Assembly (NCBI GenBank): GCA_022360595.1
Contig: JAKSCN010000280.1
Span: 1 to 5,573 of the forward strand
DNA length: 5,573 bases
Direction: 5' to 3'
Source of the DNA: Chromatiales bacterium
GTDB lineage: Bacteria; Pseudomonadota; Gammaproteobacteria; Chromatiales; Chromatiaceae
The notes under the pieces are model-generated. The model did not search any database. It had not been told where the DNA came from and saw only the letters and a list, made by a program, of their open reading frames with translations. Position numbers and translations under genes: made by a program. Position 1 is the stretch's first letter. The number at the start of each line of letters is the position of its first letter. Shown here in pieces: positions 1 to 5,573 of the stretch.

Positions 1-1
1 A

Positions 2-529
2 TTAGAGCAGACGTGTATCAGTTGCCATTTCGATGATGACGTCCATAACGAGCAGCAGGGTGCTGTCTGTGAAAATTGTCACAGTGACTCGGGATGGGGA
101 GATGATGTCTTTTTTCAACACGATATAACTGATTTTCCCTTGATTGGACAGCACGCTGCTGTCGCCTGTGAAGGGTGTCATCTCTCGGGTGAATTCAAGA
201 ATACAGAAAAAAAATGTGATAGCTGTCATGAAGATGATGATGCACATGAGCAGACCTTGGGGACGGCATGCCAAACCTGCCATAACCCAAATGGATGGAT
301 CAGTTGGATTTTTAATCACAATAATCAGACGGAGTTCGATCTTACAGGCAAGCATGATGGTTTAGAATGCGGCGCTTGTCATAGAGAGCCTCTGAATAAT
401 CATAAAAAAATGAGTACACGCTGTATCACTTGTCATCGAAAAGATGATGAGCACAAGGGGCGTTTTGGAAAGGACTGTGTGCGTTGCCACACCACAGAGT
501 CATTTAGCGACGTTAAATACAACCGCTAA
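2..529 (+). CDS. Multiheme c-type cytochrome, C-terminal part (5' end outside window)
   Basis: The reading frame is open from the left edge to a TAA at 527-529, giving 175 residues without the start or signal peptide. Eight CXXCH heme-attachment motifs are visible (CISCH, CENCH, CEGCH, CDSCH, CQTCH, CGACH, CITCH, CVRCH). They fall in a repeat of about 67-69 residues with three hemes each: CxxCH-xDD-x-H, then G-x-x-C-x-x-CH-x4-W, then F-x-H-x3-T-x-F-x-L-x-G-x-H-x4-CxxCH. The free histidines (DDxH, FxH, GxH) are candidate distal heme ligands. The last unit stops just after its second heme (ending VKYNR), so the repeat ends mid-cycle. c-type cytochromes of this kind are periplasmic or outer-membrane electron carriers, here presumably exported. 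The next cytochrome gene begins 18 bp later, so the two are probably one transcription unit. A TTG at 141 in another frame context or later in-frame starts should not be taken as the true start, because coding-quality heme motifs lie upstream. The exact family and redox partner cannot be assigned from this fragment. Confidence 0.9.
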   Translation, partial: LEQTCISCHFDDDVHNEQQGAVCENCHSDSGWGDDVFFQHDITDFPLIGQHAAVACEGCHLSGEFKNTEKKCDSCHEDDDAHEQTLGTACQTCHNPNGWISWIFNHNNQTEFDLTGKHDGLECGACHREPLNNHKKMSTRCITCHRKDDEHKGRFGKDCVRCHTTESFSDVKYNR

Positions 530-547
530 CCCTGATTAATAAACTGG

Positions 548-3445
548 ATGCTACCGATGCAAGTTCATGTGAAACCTTTTGCGCCTTGGTTATTGGAAAG
601 ATTTCTGCTGGTTGGTTTTTTGGCGATTTTTTTATTCGGCTTCAGTGCTTCTCAAGCCAATGCGGCTGCAAAGCGTGATTTCGACCACTTCTCAACCGGC
701 TTTCCGCTGACCGGTGCTCATCGCACGGTTGAGTGTGAGCAGTGCCATGTGAACGGTATGTTTACCGGTACACCGGTTATCTGTTCGAGCTGTCACAACG
801 GTAATATCGCTGAAGGAAAATCAGCCAACCACATTACCAGTAGAGAGAACTGCGATGACTGCCATACCGTCAATAGCTGGCGTGGCGCACGCTTCGATCA
901 CTCCAATGTCACGGGTAGTTGCCAGACTTGTCACAACGGTTCCACGGCCGTTGGTAAAGAGGCTTCACATATCAGAACCAGCAGCACCTGTACGCTGTGT
1001 CACTCCACCTTTAGTTGGGAGAAGGTGGTCAAGGTGGATCACGCCGCGGTTATTGGCACCTGTTCGAGTTGTCACAACGGCGCAACCGCAACGGGTAAAC
1101 ATGCCACGCATGTTGCAACCACCGGTCAGTGCGATAGCTGTCACAACACCACCAAGTGGGAGATGGTTAAGTTTAATCATTCGGCGGTATCGCCTGGCAC
1201 CTGTTCTACTTGTCACAACGGTATCAAGGCGACAGGTAAACCCCAAACGCATATCAAGACTACGGCCCAGTGTGATACCTGTCATGGCACAACAACATGG
1301 AGTAATGCCAAATTCGATCACAGCAATGTGTCGGGTACCTGCAGTAGCTGCCACAACGGCCTCAACTCAACGGGCAAGCCTGCTGACCATATTAAGACGG
1401 CTGAGCAGTGTGATACCTGTCATACCACTGAGACCTGGTCGATCAGTCAGTTTGACCACGCCAATGTTAGTGGTAACTGCGCCTCCTGTCACAATGGTGT
1501 GAATGCGCGGGGTAAGTCATCAACGCATATCCAGACATCGGCGGCTTGTGAAACCTGCCATACCTCAACCAACAATTGGAGTGTGGTGAAATTTGATCAC
1601 AGCGGTGTCACAGGGACCTGTTCGAGCTGTCATAACGGGGTTACTGCCACCGGCAAGACGGCTAACCATATTAAGACCACCGCCCAGTGTGATACTTGTC
1701 ATACCTCCCAGACGACCTGGAGTGCGGTAACCTTTAATCATGAAAATGTTACCGGCACCTGTTCGAGCTGCCATAACGGCGCCACGGCAACCGGTAAGTC
1801 GGCCAACCATATTCAGACCACGGCCCAGTGTGATCAGTGTCATACCTCTACATCAAACTGGAGGGCGGTGAACTTCGACCATAGCTTGTCCACCGGTAGC
1901 TGCTCGACCTGCCATAACGGTAATCAGGCAACGGGTAAGGATTCGGATCATATACCCACGACCGCGCAGTGCGACACCTGCCATGTCTCGACATCGAGCT
2001 GGTCCAATGTGCGCTTCGACCATTCGAATGTGGCCGGTACCTGCTCCAGTTGTCATAACGGTGCTACGGCCACGGGTAAACCGAGCAACCATCTACAGAC
2101 CTCGGCCCAGTGCGACACCTGTCATACGACTGTCTCGTGGAATGTCTCAAGCTTCTCGCATGATAATGTAGCGGGCACCTGTTCGAGCTGTCACAACGGC
2201 ACCTCCGCCACCGGTAAATCGGCAGACCATGTGGCCACCACCGCCCAGTGTGATAGCTGCCATGTATCCACATCGAATTGGACAGCCATTAACTTCGATC
2301 ACGGCTTAGTGACGGGCACCTGCTCCAGTTGCCACAATGGAAGTACCGCCACCGGTAAGCCGAACAACCATATTCAGACGACGGCCCAATGCTATACCTG
2401 CCATGTGTCGCAAACTAGCTGGAATGCGATCCAGTTCGACCACTCGGGTGTGACCGGAAGCTGTGCAAGCTGCCACAACGGCACCACGGCGACGGGTAAG
2501 CCTAATGGGCATATCCAGACCAACGCTCAGTGTGATACCTGCCATGTCTCGCAAAGTAGCTGGACGGCGATACAGTTTGACCACTCGGGTGTGACCGGAA
2601 GCTGTGCAAGTTGTCACAACGGCACTACGGCCACGGGTAAGCCTAATGGGCACATTCAGACCAACGCCCAGTGCGATAGCTGCCATGTGTCGCAAACCAG
2701 TTGGAGTGCGATCCAGTTCGATCATAGCGGTGTGACGGGAAGCTGCTCGAGCTGCCATAACGGCACTGCGGCGACGGGTAAGCCCAACGGGCATATCCAG
2801 ACAACTGCCCAGTGTGATAGCTGTCATACATCGCAGAGCAGTTGGACATTTGTCCAGTTCGATCACAGCGGTGTGACGGGCGCCTGTTCGAGTTGCCATA
2901 ACGGCACCACTGCAACAGGAAAGCCGGCAAATCACGTTAGCACTACACAACAGTGCGATACCTGCCATACTTCTCAGAGCACCTGGAGTTCTGTGGTTTT
3001 CGATCACTCCGGTGTCACCGGTAGCTGTTCAACCTGTCATAACGGTGTACAAGCTACAGGTAAGCCCAATGGACACTTTGTTACAACCCAGCAATGCGAC
3101 AGTTGTCACCGGACAACTTCCTGGACATCGCTGCAGAATTATCAGCACATGTCGGGCAGCTATCCCGGTAATCACAGGTCGAGTGTGCAGTGTCTCGACT
3201 GTCACCGCTCCAATAGTTCGGCGGTTACCTGGACATCGCCCGGGTATGCCCCGGACTGCGCGGCGTGTCATGCTGGTGATTTCAAATCAGGTCCTCATAA
3301 GAAGTACGAGAACCCCGATGCCAAGTACACGGTATCTGAGTTAAGAGACTGTTCCGGTTCTTGCCATATCTATACCAACAGCTCGATGACTCAAATTAAA
3401 GAGCGCAGAGACCGTGAGCACAGAGTGTCCGATGGTGGCTTTTGA
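548..3445 (+). CDS. Giant exported tandem-repeat multiheme cytochrome c (37 CXXCH + 1 CX3CH)
   Basis: This 965-residue protein begins with a signal peptide: a long n-region, a hydrophobic core at about 19-34, and a likely signal peptidase I site after A-N-A (37-39). An N-terminal module (44-115) carries three CXXCH motifs and an FDH-x3-TGFPLTGAH segment like that in the upstream cytochrome. Residues 116-863 are 16 tandem units of 46-47 residues, consensus FDHSxVTGxCSSCHNG, then xTATGKPxxHIxTTAQ, then CDTCHxSxxxW. Each unit has two heme motifs, two extra conserved histidines and one tryptophan. The C-terminal cap has CLDCH (882), CAACH (904) and a CX3CH (935-940), ending in a basic HRVSDGGF tail. 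I count 37 CXXCH plus one CX3CH. No porphyrin-independent catalytic domain or membrane anchor is visible, so an electron-conduit or wire role is inferred. The start is uncertain between ATG 548 and ATG 557; neither has a strong ribosome binding site. Both keep the signal peptide. The gene lies 18 bp after the upstream cytochrome. Whether the product stays in the periplasm or is moved to the cell surface cannot be told. Confidence 0.95.
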   Translation: MLPMQVHVKPFAPWLLERFLLVGFLAIFLFGFSASQANAAAKRDFDHFSTGFPLTGAHRTVECEQCHVNGMFTGTPVICSSCHNGNIAEGKSANHITSRENCDDCHTVNSWRGARFDHSNVTGSCQTCHNGSTAVGKEASHIRTSSTCTLCHSTFSWEKVVKVDHAAVIGTCSSCHNGATATGKHATHVATTGQCDSCHNTTKWEMVKFNHSAVSPGTCSTCHNGIKATGKPQTHIKTTAQCDTCHGTTTWSNAKFDHSNVSGTCSSCHNGLNSTGKPADHIKTAEQCDTCHTTETWSISQFDHANVSGNCASCHNGVNARGKSSTHIQTSAACETCHTSTNNWSVVKFDHSGVTGTCSSCHNGVTATGKTANHIKTTAQCDTCHTSQTTWSAVTFNHENVTGTCSSCHNGATATGKSANHIQTTAQCDQCHTSTSNWRAVNFDHSLSTGSCSTCHNGNQATGKDSDHIPTTAQCDTCHVSTSSWSNVRFDHSNVAGTCSSCHNGATATGKPSNHLQTSAQCDTCHTTVSWNVSSFSHDNVAGTCSSCHNGTSATGKSADHVATTAQCDSCHVSTSNWTAINFDHGLVTGTCSSCHNGSTATGKPNNHIQTTAQCYTCHVSQTSWNAIQFDHSGVTGSCASCHNGTTATGKPNGHIQTNAQCDTCHVSQSSWTAIQFDHSGVTGSCASCHNGTTATGKPNGHIQTNAQCDSCHVSQTSWSAIQFDHSGVTGSCSSCHNGTAATGKPNGHIQTTAQCDSCHTSQSSWTFVQFDHSGVTGACSSCHNGTTATGKPANHVSTTQQCDTCHTSQSTWSSVVFDHSGVTGSCSTCHNGVQATGKPNGHFVTTQQCDSCHRTTSWTSLQNYQHMSGSYPGNHRSSVQCLDCHRSNSSAVTWTSPGYAPDCAACHAGDFKSGPHKKYENPDAKYTVSELRDCSGSCHIYTNSSMTQIKERRDREHRVSDGGF
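893..3136 (+). repeat. In-frame tandem repeat, 16 units of 138 or 141 bp (diheme units)
   Basis: Sixteen direct repeats lie inside the giant cytochrome gene and code for residues 116-863. Twelve units are 47 residues (141 bp); four (units 2, 4, 9 and 16) are 46 residues, having lost one residue between the second heme motif and the tryptophan. Every length change keeps the frame. Similarity rises toward the 3' half: units 12 and 13 (2435-2716) differ at only three of 47 residues, all Ser/Thr swaps, while their DNA differs at scattered sites. This points to expansion by unequal recombination or gene conversion, then selection on the protein. Copy number may vary between strains, and the array is prone to assembly collapse. 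Confidence 0.95.
3350..3367 (+). other. Atypical CX3CH heme-binding motif in the C-terminal cap
   Basis: Residues 935-940 of the giant cytochrome read C-S-G-S-C-H, with three residues rather than two between the cysteines. It is the last cysteine pair of the protein, spaced like another heme site after CAACH, and further histidines are nearby. CX3CH and longer spacings are known as heme-attachment variants in some multiheme cytochromes. Heme attachment here is inferred, not shown. Confidence 0.6.
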
Positions 3446-3486
3446 TCAAGGAATAATAACTATGTCGCTACTTAGCGGGATCAAAA
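3440..3486 (+). promoter_or_regulatory. Junction hairpin with Shine-Dalgarno-like sequence between cytochrome and SPOR gene
   Basis: A perfect 8-bp inverted repeat, TTTTGATC (3440-3447) and GATCAAAA (3479-3486), spans the stop codon of the giant cytochrome. A small inner inverted repeat, CGCT/AGCG (3466-3469 and 3474-3477), sits inside it. The loop holds AAGGAA (3448-3453), eight bases before an ATG at 3462 that opens only a 44-codon frame. No T-run follows, so this is not a convincing terminator, and read-through into the SPOR gene at 3502 is plausible. It could be an attenuator or mRNA-processing structure, or chance in AT-rich DNA. Confidence 0.25.
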
Positions 3487-3501
3487 CCGATCGGACAGGT
3501 A

Positions 3502-4530
3502 ATGAAAGGCCTAATACGGGAAAAGTTAGGGAAGTTATTACTGCTGCTGGTTACCTGTGCATCGCTGAATGTACATGGACAGCAGAGGGCCATTAATGAG
3601 GTAAAGACGGAGATAGGCGCCAGCTCTTACGAAATCACGGTGCTGTTCACTGTCCCGGTGAGGTATGTCTCCCACCTCATCGATACCAGGAGGAACGGGA
3701 TAGATGTGCAACTGACGGTGGTTGCTACACCGGGGGCAGAACCGGAATTTCTCGGTGGGGTAGAGGGGATTGCCTGGCGCCCGACTGCGGAGATACCGCT
3801 GGAGCGAATTGTGTTTCGCAGTGAGTTGGCGGGCGGCTCCTCGCTACAGTTGCTGTTCGGTTCACCGATCAAACTGCGCACTATTACTGAACGTGGTGAT
3901 CGATTCAGTCTTGTGCTGGAGCTGCAAAAAGAGAGAGTTGTCGATAAGGCTTTAGTGGAGAGAGTGGGAGCAGAGGAGCCGACACCAGCCCCTCTTGAGC
4001 AGATCGTGCGATTACCTGCCACTGCCGCTGGCCGTGTAGATGAGGAGCCGGGAAAAAAACCTGAGGGTGGCCGTCTGGAGCTGCCACAAGAGGAGGGCGT
4101 TATAGAAGCGGTGAAGCTGGAGAGGAAAGCGCCTGAGGCGCCGATGCCGGTCTCCCGTGAAGAGGAGACCGAACAAGCACCTGCCACCACTGTTGGCCGG
4201 GTAGAGGAGAAGCCCGTAAAAATGCCTGAGGGCAACTATGTGATCAATCTCTTATCGCAAGCTGTACCGGTTGATTTCTCCAAAATAGGCGCGGTTCCCA
4301 TTGGCCCTGATCAACGCCTCTACAGCACCGTTGTAAAGGTCAAGGGGACAAAGTGGCACAGACTGCGGGTTGGTTTTTATCAGAGAGAGAGTGAAGCGAA
4401 GCAGGCTCTAAAAGAGCTCGCGCCTTTATACCAGGGCGCCTGGATTGATGTCGTCTCACCGGAAGAGAAAAGGGCGTTCTTCTTGCGTATTGAAGAGGCG
4501 CCAGGAGAGCCGATACGGCTCGACCCATAA
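3502..4530 (+). CDS. Exported AMIN-like/SPOR-domain protein, copy 1 (short form)
   Basis: The 342-residue product has a basic n-region (MKGLIREKLGK), a poly-Leu core and a likely signal peptidase I cleavage near V-H-G/Q (26/27). C19 is shared with copy 2, but residue -1 is Thr, so a lipobox is not supported. Residues about 30-143 are beta-rich and resemble an AMIN-type domain (VLFTVPVRYVSH, IPLERIVFR, FSLVLELQKE). Residues 144-243 form a Pro/Glu/Lys-rich linker with an internal duplication. Residues 245-331 look like a SPOR domain (NYVINLLSQ, LYSTVVKVKG, WHRLRVGFY, SEAKQALKEL). SPOR domains bind denuded peptidoglycan, often at septa, and AMIN domains occur in envelope proteins such as AmiC and PilQ, so a periplasmic cell-wall-binding role is inferred. 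The start is supported by GGACAG upstream, by the match to copy 2's start, and by the signal peptide. The protein stops soon after SPOR (EEAPGEPIRLDP), whereas copy 2 continues, so it may be a truncated or specialised paralogue. The domain calls are by eye. Confidence 0.85.
   Translation: MKGLIREKLGKLLLLLVTCASLNVHGQQRAINEVKTEIGASSYEITVLFTVPVRYVSHLIDTRRNGIDVQLTVVATPGAEPEFLGGVEGIAWRPTAEIPLERIVFRSELAGGSSLQLLFGSPIKLRTITERGDRFSLVLELQKERVVDKALVERVGAEEPTPAPLEQIVRLPATAAGRVDEEPGKKPEGGRLELPQEEGVIEAVKLERKAPEAPMPVSREEETEQAPATTVGRVEEKPVKMPEGNYVINLLSQAVPVDFSKIGAVPIGPDQRLYSTVVKVKGTKWHRLRVGFYQRESEAKQALKELAPLYQGAWIDVVSPEEKRAFFLRIEEAPGEPIRLDP
3916..4236 (+). repeat. Internal duplication of the linker in SPOR copy 1
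   Basis: Residues 139-190 and 192-245 of copy 1 are two diverged versions of one segment. Both begin LEL(Q/P), run through an acidic Pro-rich stretch and reach PAT-x2-GRV-(D/E)-E-x-P ending in PEG. DNA similarity is still visible, for example CTGGAGCTGC at 3916 and again at 4075. The paralogue at 4670 has only one such segment. Its SPOR domain starts at residue 190 instead of 245, exactly 55 residues earlier, so a gain of one linker unit in copy 1 (or a loss in copy 2) explains the length difference. Confidence 0.8.
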
Positions 4531-4577
4531 CTATATAAACGACTTCTAGGACCTTTTAACACCAGATAAGAAGTGCA

Positions 4578-4612
4578 AGGGCCATGAGCACGCGTATCGG
4601 ATGGCCCTCTTT
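4578..4612 (+). terminator. Candidate rho-independent terminator after SPOR copy 1
   Basis: AGGGCCAT (4578-4585) pairs perfectly with ATGGCCCT (4601-4608) around a 15-base loop and is followed by a short pyrimidine run, CTTT (4609-4612). It lies 47 bp after the TAA of copy 1, where a terminator would be expected. The large loop and short T-run make it a weak or partial terminator. Confidence 0.45.
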
Positions 4613-4632
4613 GCGCGACTAATTAGTCGTGC
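4613..4632 (+). promoter_or_regulatory. Near-perfect 20-bp palindrome upstream of SPOR copy 2
   Basis: CGACTAATTAGTCG (4616-4629) is a perfect 14-bp palindrome centred on AATT. The symmetry extends to 4613 and 4632 with a single G/T imperfection (4615 with 4630). It sits 38 bp before the ATG of copy 2, directly after the terminator-like hairpin. A spacer-less dyad here suits a dimeric repressor or activator site. As RNA it could instead form an 8-bp stem with an AAUU loop. No such palindrome precedes copy 1. No confident -35/-10 pair could be assigned in 4531-4669. Confidence 0.4.
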
Positions 4633-4669
4633 CTGTTACCAAACTGGATAAAAATAGATTGGACAGATA

Positions 4670-5573
4670 ATGAAATGCCTAATATTCAAAAAGTTGGGGA
4701 AGTTATTACTGCTGCTGTTTGTCTGTGTATCGCTTGATGTACAGGCACAGCGCAGAGTGATTGATCATATTGAGACAGAGATAGGCGCCAACTCAAACAA
4801 AGTCACGGTGCTTTTCAATGTCCCGGTGAGGTATGTCTCCCATCTCGTCAATACCCGGAGCAATGAGATAGATGTACGGCTGGTGCCGGTTATCACACCG
4901 GGTTCAGAGGCAGACTTTATCGGCGCGGAAGAGGTGATCACCTGGCGCGCCACCGCGGAGATACCGCTGGAGCGGGTGATCTTCCGGGGAGAACTGGTGG
5001 GCACCTCATCACTGTTGCTGTCGTTTGGCTCGGCCATCGGCCCGCATACCATTAGCCAGGGCGGTGATCAATTCAGTATCGTGCTGGAGCTGCAGAAAGA
5101 GAAAGTGGTAGAAGAGGTTCAACTGGAAACGCTGGACCCGGACGCACCGGCGCCAACGCCCCCCGAAGAGATAGAGCGAGTGCCCGCCACCACCATTGGC
5201 CGGGTGGAAGAGAAGCCGCTGGAAATCCCCGAGGGCAACTATGTCATCAACCTCTTATCGCAGGCAGTGCCGATCGATTTCTCTAAAATAGCGCCGGTGC
5301 CGATTGGTCCTGATCAGCGCCTCTACAGTACTGTGGCAACAGTAAAAGGGAGAAGGTGGCATAGACTGCGGATCGGCTTCTTTAAGAGTGAGAGTGAAGC
5401 GAAGCGGGTTCTGAGAGAGCTCAGACATTTTTATCGAGGTGCTTGGATAGATCTCGCCTCACCGGAAGAGAAACGGACCTTTTTCTTGCGTGTTGAAGAG
5501 GCCCCGGAAGAGCCGATACGGCTGCCTAAAATCGATGAAGCGGCCCCTGCCGATGAACGGCTTGCCAGCATGA
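4670..5573 (+). CDS. Exported AMIN-like/SPOR-domain protein, copy 2 (3' end outside window)
   Basis: The frame opens at ATG 4670 and has no stop before the right edge, giving 301 complete codons. The start is supported by GGACAG at 4661-4666 and by alignment with copy 1. The signal peptide has a basic start (MKCLIFKKLGK), a Leu-rich core and a good V-Q-A/Q cleavage site (26/27). An AMIN-like domain covers about 30-143 and a short single-unit linker 144-188. The SPOR domain covers about 190-276 (NYVINLLSQ, LYSTVATVKG, WHRLRIGFF, SEAKRVLREL). After EPIRL it continues PKIDEAAPADERLASM, the start of a further region absent from copy 1. From memory of similar proteobacterial proteins I expect helical TPR repeats next, but that lies outside the window. 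The role is inferred to be periplasmic and peptidoglycan-binding. It may be transcribed separately from copy 1, given the hairpin and palindrome in the 139-bp gap. Confidence 0.85.
   Translation, partial: MKCLIFKKLGKLLLLLFVCVSLDVQAQRRVIDHIETEIGANSNKVTVLFNVPVRYVSHLVNTRSNEIDVRLVPVITPGSEADFIGAEEVITWRATAEIPLERVIFRGELVGTSSLLLSFGSAIGPHTISQGGDQFSIVLELQKEKVVEEVQLETLDPDAPAPTPPEEIERVPATTIGRVEEKPLEIPEGNYVINLLSQAVPIDFSKIAPVPIGPDQRLYSTVATVKGRRWHRLRIGFFKSESEAKRVLRELRHFYRGAWIDLASPEEKRTFFLRVEEAPEEPIRLPKIDEAAPADERLASM

Larger units (their letters stand above)
3478..5525 (+). repeat. Tandem segmental duplication giving the two SPOR genes
   Basis: The sequence from about 3478 (GGATcAAAA) through copy 1 to about 4521 recurs from about 4646 (GGATaAAAA) to about 5525. 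The starts are offset by 1168 bp. By hand count the first 144 residues are about 63 percent identical without gaps, and the 96-residue SPOR segment about 76 percent. Homology begins about 24 bp upstream of each ATG, including the shared GGACAG ribosome-binding region. It ends right after the shared EPIRL codons, where copy 1 reads Asp-Pro-stop and copy 2 reads on. Confidence 0.85.

Noticed and set aside
141..529. Internal start for the first cytochrome near 140
   Set aside because: The same frame is open to the left edge and contains two further CXXCH motifs upstream, so the true start is outside the window.
855..1502. 215-codon + strand frame inside the cytochrome gene
   Set aside because: It is a frame-shifted reading of the repeat array with no signal peptide or heme motifs; the overlapping cytochrome frame is unambiguous.
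2306..3007. 233-codon open frame on the - strand
   Set aside because: It is the antisense of the tandem heme repeats; its own repetitive sequence mirrors the + strand period, and it has no recognisable domain.
893..3136. Regular direct repeats resembling a CRISPR array
   Set aside because: The period is 138-141 bp, the repeats are degenerate mainly at synonymous or tolerated positions, and all are in frame within a heme-protein gene; there are no short identical repeats with unique spacers.
3547..3558. Lipoprotein signal in SPOR copy 1 (Cys19)
   Set aside because: Residue -1 is Thr in copy 1 and Val in copy 2, not Gly/Ala/Ser; a signal peptidase I site (VHG or VQA before Gln) fits both better.
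3627..4235. 202-codon - strand frame opposite SPOR copy 1
   Set aside because: Low-complexity Ser/Pro-rich product arising opposite the Glu/Pro-rich linker; the + strand frame has a signal peptide and a paralogue supporting it.
4531..4669. A sigma-70 promoter for SPOR copy 2
   Set aside because: AT-rich stretches such as TAAAAAT near 4649 exist, but no -35 element at suitable spacing could be matched with confidence.
4765..5052. 95-codon - strand frame opposite SPOR copy 2
   Set aside because: It resembles the antisense frame of copy 1 only because the + strand genes are paralogues; no ribosome site or domain.

Overview
The window carries four protein-coding genes, all on the + strand. Two are multiheme c-type cytochrome genes, the first cut by the left edge. 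They are followed by two tandem paralogues of an exported AMIN-like/SPOR-domain protein, the second cut by the right edge. The signal peptides, SPOR domains and periplasmic cytochromes indicate a Gram-negative bacterium. My best guess is a gammaproteobacterium with a sulfur- or iron-based redox lifestyle; this is inference from gene content, and no phylogenetic marker is present.

Positions 2-529 encode the C-terminal 175 residues of a cytochrome built from triheme repeats of about 67-69 residues, with 8 CXXCH motifs visible. After an 18-bp gap, 548-3445 encodes a 965-residue exported cytochrome that is almost entirely tandem repeat: 16 diheme units of 46-47 residues (893-3136) between a triheme N-terminal module and a three-motif C-terminal cap. 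It has 37 CXXCH motifs plus one CX3CH, so up to 38 covalent hemes. Each unit has two heme-binding motifs and two further conserved histidines, the number needed for bis-histidine ligation of both hemes. The architecture suggests a long linear electron conduit, periplasmic or extracellular.

Positions 3502-4530 encode a 342-residue protein: signal peptide, AMIN-like domain, Pro/Glu-rich linker, SPOR domain, stop. Positions 4670-5573 encode its paralogue, which is still open at the right edge and continues past the SPOR domain. The copies align without gaps at both ends and differ mainly in the linker, which is internally duplicated (55 extra residues) in copy 1. The duplication includes about 24 bp upstream of each start codon. 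The 139-bp gap between them holds a terminator-like hairpin followed at once by a near-perfect 20-bp palindrome.

Short gaps and a common strand suggest that the two cytochromes are co-transcribed, possibly reading into the first SPOR gene. The second SPOR gene probably has its own control. A functional link between electron transfer and envelope/peptidoglycan-binding proteins is possible but rests only on adjacency. No tRNA, rRNA, insertion sequence or CRISPR array was seen.
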